Below, piece after piece: positions 12,601 to 24,600 of a DNA stretch of 64,000 nucleotides (within the stretch, counting starts at the first letter, position 1; each line of letters opens with the position of its first letter). This DNA is from Dendrolimus kikuchii (lineage: Eukaryota > Arthropoda > Insecta > Lepidoptera > Lasiocampidae), in assembly GCA_019925095.2 (NCBI GenBank), contig CM034415.1, positions 5,303,001 to 5,367,000 on the forward strand, in the 5' to 3' direction. Position numbers and translations under genes: made by a program. A model generated the notes under the pieces. It was not told the origin of the DNA and did no database searches. It saw only the letters and a list, made by a program, of their open reading frames with translations.

Positions 12601-15600
12601 GCAGCGTTTCGAACTTGAGACGCACGTAGGTCCGGTCGATTCGCTCTGCGACCTGGTCAAGGCCATGCTGCAGAGCGGCGACAATTGGGGGGCTGCGGTT
12701 ACTTTTTGCGAGACAGTAATGTCACTCAAGGAGGCCGCAGAACGCGATAGGGAGAGAAGTCCTGCAGCGCGTGCTAATGCGTCTTCTCGAGGTCGCCGGC
12801 CTTCAGCTGGCACCCGGAGAGGCAGGTACGCGCATTACTTCCCTCCCTGAGTTAGGTTCCGTTTACCGCGGGGGGCCTTTAGCTTGCTAGGAGAGCAAAG
12901 GACCTTCTACCCCCGCACAACGAAGTGGGGTGTGTTCTCCCAGGGCACACTCCAGGCACTTTATTGCGCTGGATCGGCTGGGCGTAACTATGTTCTAAAT
13001 CTCAGCCTTTCCAACACAAACAAAAGCGCAGGGTCGACAGGGAGGAGGGGGTTTTTAGTGGGTATTGGGGTTGCTCGCTCGTGCAGCAACGCTCGGAGTC
13101 TTCCACACTATTCTGTGACGTCGATCGCGGACGGAGCACTGCCAAGAGCATACTATTGCTGCAGAGTTATCGCCGATGGGACCCTTTTTAAAAAAAAATA
13201 CGTGCTGAGTGCCAATTGATACCAGTTGCGAAGACGTGTCCACAATACAAGACTAAGTATTCGGCCATCGACCATTTTGTTTCATTAGATCGTGAAAAAG
13301 GATTCGGCGAGATCCTGGACGCGCACACAAGTTGCCCGGGACCGCCCTTCCTCAATTTTTAACCTCCTACTGAGGTGACAGTAGCGGGCTACGCCCTACT
13401 GTACAACGAGCCAGACCGTCGAGGACAGTCGTTCCGGACGGGTCGGCCCAAAGTTCCTGGTTGATACACCACACTACTATTACTTGTCCTGCTGCAACTG
13501 ATCTCCCTCCGCGGATCAGCAGGTGGCGTCCATCCTTTTATTACCTTTTTTTTACTTACTATTGGATTAACTTAGTTCAAATCACTCACAATATGCATTT
13601 TGTTGGCTCATAGCCGAATTCACCCCCTGAACGTAGCTAGCCTGATAGGGTCTTGGGGAAAGCAAATACCACACCTAAGGTAGAGGTGGCAAGGAAACTG
13701 TTGAGGAGTAGAAGTTGTTATTTGTATATTTAGATTTAAGCTTAAAATAAGCTATTAATAAGTTCCTTGCCGTTTATAAAGTGTTATTGATATATTGATA
13801 TAGGAGAAATAAATAGTGTATTAATTTGGTTTAATTCTTTTATTCACCCCATTACCATCTGTTGAGCCTCAATTTTATAAACAACAACAGCCCAACAAAA
13901 TTTTACAAATAACAAGTTTTTACGTGAATCCCGAACAAACAGACAGCTAATAAATAAATATAAAAATTTTAGTCGTTTATATAGTCTATATTAGTTTTAT
14001 TTTAATAGCTTCAATGTACAGACACGGCCTACTTATAATATTATAGATAATTTAGACGTAGATAGCTAGTGAATGAGTAACAAAAATGAGTTCCAATTTT
14101 AAAACTTTCTCACACTCACTCAGTCAGCTTTGTGTGACACACAGGTAGATAGGCAACAGAGTAAAACCATAAGGTAGGAATATTTACTTAATATCGATAT
14201 ATCGAATGTATTCGATGTTTGCTGTACGATATATCGGATTGATGCGATGTTTTGAGAAATATTTATTGTATTTGATATATCTATATATTTATTTATAGAA
14301 ACATCGAATATTTGCTTTTTTATTTTTTTGTCGAATCTATTAAAAAACTAAATAGTTTTAACACTATTTGATGACTTCATGTTTAAATAAGGTTCATTAG
14401 GATAGTGACATCTTTGAGTGACCAGTTCGTTTGTGTTTGTTGTTCAGATCATTTGTGACAGTGTTTTATATGAAACATATAATATAATGATATTTTATAT
14501 TATAATAAATTTCATGATAATAAATATATCTATTTTATTCTTATAAATGCTATATCATTATATATAATGAATTAAATAGTTATTCGCTAATATAACTCAT
14601 CTCAGTCATCTCACCCTTATCTTAGTAGTACAATTCTATTCAAGTAACACTGATAGAAAATCACTATTATTACACTACTAGTTTAGCTATGTTAGTCAGG
14701 TCTCTGATTCTACATTCACATATACAAAATCAAGGACCACAAACTGCGCGTTTCACTGGAAAAAGACAATATTAAACTTTTGTGGAAAGCATTCGATAGT
14801 AAAAAAATATCGATGTTTTCTAGCCATATATCGATAAACATCGATGCTGGGAATGGCTGGGTACCGATGTTTTAAATCAAATATAAACATCGATATATTT
14901 TTTAAGTGGACACCCCTACTATAAGGGATTCTACTTACCTTTAGGTATCGGAAACCTAAAAATCACATAGGCATCAAGTAATAGAAGTAAGACATCGGAA
15001 TAAAGTATAACACACTTTCTCGCAATTTACCTATATCGAAATTAGAAAACGTTTAATGGATGTCCAAAGGTGTCAAAGCCACTGGGTTTCATATAAAAAA
15101 AAAACCGGAAGAACGCAGATTGTTGCATATAACATAACCAGTATAATGATGTCCTCATCAGCGAATCATACCGCCATGCAATTCGCCTGTGACGCCATCT
15201 CGTTGTATGAGAATGAAACTGACACTTAAGGTGTCTTTTACACATTAATGCTCAGTCTCTAGAGTCTAGGTAACAAATGTAGATAAAAACTGAACAATGT
15301 GTCTGGATTTCAATATTATATACAAAATTATTTCTTATAACTCGGACGAGAATAACAATGGTATAAGGAAATTTATATAAAAAATAAATGTTTCAAAGAG
15401 GTTGTAATACAGCTTAAATTGGGTTTAAAAACTGCTAATAATACAGCATTAGAACGTCACATATATTAAAAATTATTTCTGAAGCAATTTAGGCACTTTT
15501 AAATCATGTAAAAATTAATTCCAGTTATAATTACACAGGTAGACATCCAGAAAAATTTAGAAATACCTCCAAACCCAGGCTATCTTTATGAATTTAAGCA

Positions 15601-18600
15601 AGGTATTTTGTTTACGTGGACCAAAACGTGTTACAACAAAACTTTATTCGTTTTATAAAAAGGGGTAACACTAATAATAAAACTAATTGAATAATATCTA
15701 CAACAATACACAATTATTACAAAGGTTTGCTTAAAGCAGAAGTAACAAATTAAATACCTATCTATAAAATTTCAGGAAAGAAACGGGTTACACTGGTGTA
15801 CCACAAAGCGGTGTAATTATTAAAATTCACGAAGAATGTTAGCACATGATGCCAATGGTTTCGACTTAGATAGACCTTGCATAACATGCCTTGATATTTT
15901 CAGAGTGCGGATTGATAACGGTTACTGATGAATTAATATTCGGCGGATTTGAAGTGCAGTGGGGCCAGGTGCCATGGCACGCTGGCATCTATTCCAAAAT
16001 GTACAAACCATATATGCAGATATGCGGAGGGACCATCATCACTAGCACTGCTGTTATATCAGGTACTTTAAATGAAACCCATCAAGAGGTGTCTTTGTTA
16101 AAATGATTCTGGAGTAAGGTAAGGTAAGGAAAGGAATGCTCCGGTGGTTCGGGCATGTGGAAAGAATGCACGATGAAAGAATGACTAAACAGATATACAA
16201 TGCAAAAGTGGGTGGATGCAGAAGTCGTGGAAGGCCACGACACACCTTCCATGATCAAATTGATCGTGTACTAGCAGAAGGTGATGTCAGGAGCCTTAAG
16301 AACAGACGAGCGTGCATGACAAGAGCTATGAATGTCAAAGAAGCAAGTGAGGTGTGTAAGAATAAGCCTGAATGGCGCTCTGTTGTTCGTGGCTACCCCG
16401 CGAGGGAACTGGCGTGAAGTTATGTATGTATGTATTCTGGAGTATTTTTACGCACCCGTAGAGGTACAACAAGAATAAAAGACGTTCATCACTTGAACGA
16501 AATCATTTACTGAACGTGAATTGAATCACTTGTGATTTTATTTATAAACTTTGAAGCGTAATCACTCTTCAAGTTCCCGCCAATTAATCCGTGTCTGCAT
16601 AATGTTGTACATAAAGTGTACGTTTTGTTCTCCAGCTGCCCATTGTTTTTGGATAACTACACAAATAGAGGTACTTCCGCGCAAGTACTCAGTCGGAGTC
16701 GGAAAAATATATAGACCGTGGAATGATGCACAAGACATTTATGCACAAAAATTGGAAGTAAGTAATTTTAAATGTGCTTGTGTAACATAATAAATTTGTA
16801 TAGAACTTAAATTCAATAAATTAAAAAAGATATAAAAATCAGGGAAGCCAATTCGAACTAGATAAGTCAGAAAATGCAGTTTTTTTTAGAATTTTTGTCT
16901 GTCTCTGTTAGAGCATTACGTGAAAATTACTAAACTGATTTCAATAAAAATCGATACAGAGCTAACTTATATCCCGGTTCAGCACTTGGGATAAATGAAG
17001 TGATTTCCGTGGGATAGATGAATATAGGCAAAAAATTACCGCTACAGTCGCGTTACGGCGCGGCCACTGCAATTCACTAACTAATATGTCGTAGTTATGG
17101 TAACGCGAACGAAATTTTGCTGGCACGTGCAAATTCATAAGGAACTAAAATCTCAAGTTTTGGCTGATATAGTTATATATTATACGTTTTTGACTTATAA
17201 AACTTTTGAAATTCGAATTGTATTTTTCTATTGTACTGCATTGGTTAAGCAATTAGATTAGATACAAGAGCTTTTTTCAGTGTTTCGATTTTTATTATCC
17301 AATTGACTTTCCTAGACTTGTTCTATGTCCATGCTAATTTAAAAGCAACCGGGTATGATTGGACAGCACGCTCGCAACTGATAGTTCTGTCAGGCACCCA
17401 CACTATGGCAATGTGCACTAACTAACGTTCAACAACGAGTAGGGCTCGCTGGCATTAGTGAACTGCAATAAATGCAATTCTCAAAAAAGTATTTCAATCT
17501 TTCAAGATCACGGAAATCAAAATCCCACAGTCGTATGTCGGCAACAGCGCGCACTTACAAAGCGATCTTGCAGTCCTGAAGCTGCTGACTGCGATTGAAT
17601 TCAATCGCTACGTGAGACCAATCTGTTTAGACTTCAATGAGGAAATTAACGAGAATCCGCTGGACAATGGAATGAGAAAGGTATAGTGTCCTGATATGAA
17701 CTAGAGTGGTAGGAACTAGAGTTTACCCCGCGGCTGCGCCGCGGGTTAACCTCTAGTTCCTGCTTCTTGTTTAAAGAGCAGGCGTTAATACAGGTTACAT
17801 TATACAATATTTTTATGTTAGTGCCATTTGCACCCGAAAATTCACGTAATTTTATATCGCAAACTATCCGAGCTCCTGGCATGAGTATATATGTCCATTT
17901 TCGGCATTAAAACTACATTTAAACAAAATTACAATAAAAACGATCCAGTATTCCCAGTGTTTTCCGAAAATTTAACAGCAAAACACATCGAGTTACTATC
18001 GCATTTTTATAGACGATTTTTATCCGTGCAGGAACGGAGAAAGAATACAATTTCCTGCGGCCGGGCGGCCTGTCGTAAGAGGCGACAAAACCACCCACAG
18101 CCAGGTGGTAGGGCATTTGCCCAACTGGATGGCTACCACCCCTGGTCTAAAGTATGTCGCCATAACAACCTTGAGTTGTGTTCCGACATCAGTGACCAGG
18201 TTCCAATCTCCCTTAAGAGAGCAACAGCACATTTGTAGCACCTTTGGTGTTGCAAATGTCCATAGGCGATGGTAACCGCTTTCCATCAAGTGGGCCGTCT
18301 GCCTGTCTGCTGAACTCCTGCAATAAAAAAAAGACATGAATTTTTATATCTATGAACTTGAGAAATGATTGGTCTCATTCAAACTTTTATCTATTTCTAT
18401 TAAAAACAGTCCTAGTTTTATTTATCTATCACCGTCAATGAAAACTACAAAAATGACAAAAACAGCAAAAAGGACAAAAAATCAAAAAGGACAAAAAGAG
18501 CGAAATTGTCAAAATGGACAAAAAGGGCAAAAAGAGCGAAAGAGCAAAAACAGCCAAAAGAGCAAAATGGGCAAAAATGAGCAAAAGAGTAAAAAGAGCA

Positions 18601-21600
18601 AAAGAACAAAAGAGCAAAAGAGCAAAAGATCAAAAGAGCAAAAAGGACAAAAAAGAGCAAAATAACAAAAAGGGACAAAAAGTTCAAAAAGAGCAAAAGA
18701 GCAAAAAGTTCAGAAAGAGCAAAACGGACAAAATAACCAAAATGATTCAAATGGCAAATCACAAAACCAACCAAAACCTGTCCCACTTTTGGCATAACCT
18801 TTACATAAATCTATCCCAAAATCTATCCCATTATCCGGGATGAAAAATATTCCTTGTCCACCCTCGTTATGAAAATTACATATGTACCGATTTTCAGGCA
18901 AATCGGTCCAGTAGTTTTTCCGTAAAAGCATAACAAACAAACAGACAAATATATCTTTATCCTGGAAACTATCCCATTTTTCGGGATAAAAAGTACCCTA
19001 TGTTCATCCTCGGCATCGAAAATATATATATACTGAGTTTCAGCCAAATCGGTCCAGTAGTTTTTCCGTGAAAACGGAACAGATAGACAGACAGAGTTAC
19101 TTTCGCATTTATAATATTAATAGGGATTATACCCAACTACTAAGTATGAATTTGATTCAACGAAAAACGCGGAATAAATGGTCTCACGGACAACGTGTTA
19201 TCCTAGCGATGTCGCGAGCAGCGTGACGACGGTTTGAAGATCTTGATGCGTCTGTTGCTGTATCACGTAGAAGACGCCCCTATATATCATGCGGCCCCAT
19301 TGCACTGCATAACCTGTTTGCCTCATTAGAGGTGATATTATCAGGGTCCCGCGTTGCCGCGAGACCTAACGAGCTAGGTGGGGGCGGATGGCCTCCACCG
19401 TTGCAATCCCAGCTTCTGGGAACTCCAGGTGCCTTTGCTAAATTCAGATCAGGGCCACGGTCGCCTGGGCACCGATCATCCGAGTTTCTGCCGGGCACGG
19501 CACCTCTCCTCGCGCCCGAACATCCTGCCGGAAGCGGTACACTGTTGCGAGCACCTCCGCGTGGAGATCCCCGGGGCGGATCACCCGCCAAAAATGTCGC
19601 CGCCGGTCACAACACAGTACGTTATCCCCATATGGACCTCAGCTCTGAGTCCTCCTCAGCAGGGTCCTGTTTTTCCGGTGTAAGGCATGTCTCCATACGG
19701 AGGCTCCGTACAGTACCATATGCCGGCGTACAATTTCCTCACCGCCGTGCCCGGCCCTCCCACGTTCGGAAGAAGCCTAGCCAAGGCGGTAGCGGATTTG
19801 ATCAACCTCGGGGCTAGCTGGACGAAGTGGGCCCCGAGGTTCCACGTTCCATCGATGACAAGCCTCAGATATTTCATCTGGGGCTTGACCGCTACCGTAA
19901 CACCTTGGACAGCAACGCGCGCGTCACGGGGTGCGCGTCTATGTGGTATGCAGAACATGAGGGCCTCCGTTTTCTCAGGGGAGACCCTCAGGCCAGGACG
20001 CCGGATACGTTGAGCTACGAACGTCGTTCCGGCATTGGCGATCTCCACAGACTCTTCATAGATTCCACCCTAGGTCATAACGAGGGTGTAGTCTGCGAAG
20101 CAGAGCACCTCCATCCCAAGCAGAACTGGCTCGCGAAGGGGCCAATCGTAGTCAATGTTCCACAGGGTGGGACCCAGGACCGACCCTTGTGGAACGCCGC
20201 ACGCGACGCGTCCCCTACCTATAACCTGGCCAGCTCGACCGCCCTCCCAGAGGATGTACCGTTCCTGGAGGTAGTCCTCCAATAGCCTCGTGAGGTACGG
20301 GGGGACTTCGTGAGACAGGAGCCCCGTCCTGATCGTCTCATGAGGGAGACGGTTGAAGGCATTTTTAATGTCAAGAAAAACCGCCAAGACTGACTCCTTC
20401 ATGTGTTCCGCCGCTCTCGTGAGGCTCCGTAGTGCGTTTAGAACGTCTATGGTCGAACGCCCTGTCCTAAATCCAAATTGAGCCTCAGAGAGCCCAGGCC
20501 CATTCGAATGACGGTGACGAATGGGGCAGCTGGCGAGGATCTTCTCGAAGACCTTAGCCGCTTCGTTGAGCAAAACGATCGGCCTGTAGGAGGACGGATC
20601 GTTGGGAGGGCCTCCTTCGGAAGTAAGTGTTATATATTAATGAAACCGCCGTAATTAATTAATACCGATTTATTTCTATATAGCGTGAAACACTTTTATA
20701 ACTGGTTGAGACAAGAAGAAGGAACACATATAAGTGTGAGCGAATGAGGCATAAAGTCGCGTTCCATATACCACACAGGGTGGGAACCCTTATAAAAAAT
20801 ATAAAGTAATAATATTAATCTTACTTAATTAAATAGTTTTTACAACTACTTTATTATATAGGCCGAAAGACACATTAATCCTAAAGTATTAAAATTCTAT
20901 GTTGCTTCTAAAATCTGTGAAGAAGATAAAATTTTATTTACATGGCGTTCCATTTCAATCCTTCCACATCAATAATGTAACTTACCCCCGGTACTGACTC
21001 TTCTATTATCAAACCCCAAACCCATGACTTGGTGCCTTTCCTGTAATCCTTGACCATAACTTTTTGACCTACTTCAAATCTTATTTCCTTGTTTTCTTCT
21101 AATCTATCTTCTCTTGCGGTACGTCTGAAATAAGGGGTGGTCGCAGAAGGTCCTGATCCTCCTACCTCCCTACCTAACATTAAACGTGCTGGTGATACTC
21201 CTGTAGTACAATGATGCGTTCTATAATCAAACAAAAACAAATTAACGTCTGATCCTATGTTATGCTGTCCTCTTTCTTTCATTTTAGTGACAGCCGATTT
21301 TTATGTTTCTACAAATCTCTCCGCTGCACCATTTGTTGGTTGTTTGTTGTCCAACTACCAATGGGGATTGTTCACTTTTTTTCAATTTAGCTTTTTGAAA
21401 AACCATTTCGAGGAATAGTGTTCCTAATCATTTCTGTCTAGTTAAAATTCCAAAAAACGTACAATCCCCTTGTATTTTGAAAGAAATGCGTTTGACCTTT
21501 ATTTGACCTTACTAAATCCTATGACGTCATTTACGTCTGGTGAAATGCATATGAATACCGTAGGCATTCAGTTTCAAAATACAAAAGGACCGACATTTTC

Positions 21601-24600
21601 CTTTTTATGTCATTGTTATGTCGTACAAAATCAACATAAACAAACATTTTATTCGACGTACTCCAGAATAAAATTATGTATATATTAGCTCTTCAGACCA
21701 ATATTTCTTAAATATCTGTAAAGACAATACTAACATATGGTCTCTAACTAAAAGTCAAAGGAAAGTGCATTATATAAACGAGCGTCTTCGTAAATGGCGA
21801 TTGGAACGATGTCGAAACCTTTTCAAGAGATACGATCCGAAAAATAACCTGTTTACTGATGAGGAGATCATCACGGTGGAAGAAAATTTAATCGGAAAAA
21901 CAATACACCTTACGCCAGAAGTTAGAAGGACGTCCAAAATCACATATTGGAAACAATGATTTAAGCATTAAGTGATACTTTATTCGTTGGATAGCAGTGG
22001 ATTTTCCAACAGGACTCTGTACCCTCCCATGAAGCTAATTCAATCCAACATTGGTTGCAAGCCAACTTGTCAGACTTTGTTCAGTGCATAGGTTGGCCTT
22101 CGTCGAGTTCTGACTTGAATTCTTTGTAGTATTCTTTATGAACTGCATTGGAGCTAATGGCATACAAAAAGTTCACTAGAACCTGAATTTATCTCAAGTG
22201 AGCCCAAATCAATAAATGGAAACTGATTGAAAAGATTAGTACCACTATAGAAGAATGGCCTATATCTTTAAAGCTTAATTAATTGAAAACAAGGATGGCT
22301 ATTTTAAATAATTTATTTTTATATATACATAAATCTAGATGTTATTAGTTATAATTAATGTAAACAATTTATGAATATTTAACATTCCTCCAAAAATATT
22401 TTAGCTTTACTTTGTCTGAAGATTTGACTATCTTAAGATTAAGAATAAGATGGTTTCTATACTGAAAGCAAACTATTGTGAGTTATAAATTTGTATGTGC
22501 CATATATTTATATGAATTGATTAATAAAATATATCTTTTGACTTATTATTTTGCAAGATGAAATAATAAATAACTTTTAGCAGTTAAACTTGTTTATTTA
22601 CTTAAACACTTATTTATTAATAATAATTTAGGACATATTATATAATCCTTTCAGAAATGTTCAATTTTATCTTTTTCTTTTTTCTGCAGCCTAGCATTTG
22701 GTTTTTTCTATACATAAAGTTTTCATGTAACCTGCAGTGGATAAGTCATAAAATTCTATGATCAAGCATAACCCTTGCTTATTCAGAAAAGTTGTTGCTA
22801 ATTTTTTCTGAACCTGAAAAAAAAAAGATATAAAGTGTCTATTTAATTACTTGCATAGTCATTATTTAACTCATAAATTTTCTTATTAGTAACTATGTTA
22901 CACATCAAAATCATATTGTTAAGAGATTTACAATCATTAAGGTATTTGTCACAAATCTTCATATTCCATGAAATCCTTCAAGCTATAGATGTGCTTAATT
23001 AGTCACTTTTAAGCCGGCAAGTGAATATATTTAAAACTACTGGAGAGTTTCATATTTTCCGGTAATTTGTTGTATAAGCTCAGATCCATAACATACATTA
23101 GCAATCAAACACACTATCTAACCGCCAGGGCAGTGGTGCAATGTCTGTTCCTTTATTTGTATGTATCTATATGAGATACTTTACTTGTATTATAGATTAT
23201 TAAGAAAGTAATATAGGTTGCTGATTTATTGATTGTGCCAAATTATCAAATAAGTAATTAATATTATTTTAATCAGTTTCCAATGAATGAGTGAGACATG
23301 TAGCTATTTTTCTATAAATAGGTGCACATTTTAGATGAATTTTGACTTCAACACAAAGTAAACTTACATCAATCATATATTAAATAATAATTAACATTAC
23401 CTACTGGTTTCTTATGTGGATGAAATTTACAGACAGGAATAGTAATATAATACACAGGTTCTAAAAGGCAAGAAGGAAGGAAGATCTATGGACGAACATG
23501 ATGAATTTAGACACCTTCACAAAACTACTTACATCAGGATTTTAGCTCCTCTTATTTCTCCAATATGTACTATAGCTATGTACTCTAATAACATTACATG
23601 TTAGGTAGGTTTAGCGTATTAGCCTTTACAAAATTAACACTCCTATTTGAAGATCCGGCCATGTTTAGAAAGAGAAAATTTTAATACATTTTCATTAATA
23701 AAACAGTTCACTTTTTTGTCGGATGATTTTAGAAGATTTTTCTAAAGACGAAATGAATTTTAATGAATAATATTAGAATTTAGAAATGCTGCATTAACCG
23801 CCGATCTAAAGCCGAAATACCCAATGTTGCCAGCTTGCTAATAGTGAAATTACTAACATTTGTAGTTTTTGTAGGTACACACGTGTGTGTATGAAAGTAA
23901 CTCACAACATATTGACTTAAAAAAGAGCTTATCGAACATCGCCATGATTTTTGAATTGAAAACTTCGGTAGGTACTTCTAGGATGGGGACAATGCACTGA
24001 ATTCGCACGACCGTCACGCTCAAATACCAAGTTTTTATCTCTGAAGTGCAGTTCTAACGACTGATATTTTTTTAAAGGTCTGACTAATAATACTCCCCCC
24101 CCCCTCCCCTCAATTGACAATACAACCTTTTTATTTTACCTGGATTGACAACATCATTGGATAATGAGATCATGTCTAGATATCAGACATTAAAAATGAT
24201 AACCCAAATGTGATATCAAATCAAAGTATTTTAGTGGTCGAATGAGCTTTATCTGTTTTAATCGCGGAAAGAATACTTTATTACAAATTAAGAAAAGTAA
24301 TGACATCGCAATAGTGTCTAATAGGTAATTTATGCCTGGTTATCAATTAATAGTATTCAGTCTAACTGTACATTATTCAGTTTAAGTTATATTATATTGA
24401 TTTTTCATTAAAGGTCACTTCAAATAAATTAACGGTAACTTTAGAAAATAATAAATGTTGAACACCAAAAATAGATATATAAAATAAATTTACCGATAAA
24501 ATCGCTAAGCTGGCCACACTAAAATGATCACGATATGTCATAATGGATAATGACAGTAACATTTAAATAGTAGCACAGATTAATATGATTATTTTCGTTT

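Larger units (their letters stand above)
9706..13170 (+). mobile_element. R1-clade LINE inside solo LTR A
   Basis: Begins essentially at the start of ORF2, so the 5' UTR and ORF1 are missing, and runs through the 3' UTR to about 13170, where LTR A resumes. Its GC-rich codons contrast sharply with the AT-rich host. Junctions were placed by comparison with LTR copy B at 47815-47850. No obvious poly-A tail or target duplication was found. Confidence 0.75.
9126..13914. repeat. Long solo LTR (copy A) split by an R1 LINE
   Basis: Starts TGTAACGTAGATTTT and ends CAAATAACA, with the 4-bp duplication AGTT at 9122-9125 and 13915-13918. Without the R1 insertion (about 9706-13170) it is about 1.3 kb. 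A second copy with its own duplication is at 47205-50077; the two align along their whole length apart from insertions. No open frame or second terminal repeat was seen inside. Confidence 0.8.

Noticed and set aside
18445..18745. CRISPR-like array
   Set aside because: Units are 8-12 bases without unique spacers; it is a minisatellite in a eukaryotic intron.
18369..18843. Lys-rich and, on the other strand, Phe/Leu-rich open frames
   Set aside because: They lie exactly on the A-rich minisatellite, exist in several frames at once and recur at the other repeat copies as different sequences. This is expected of a stop-poor simple repeat, not of genes.
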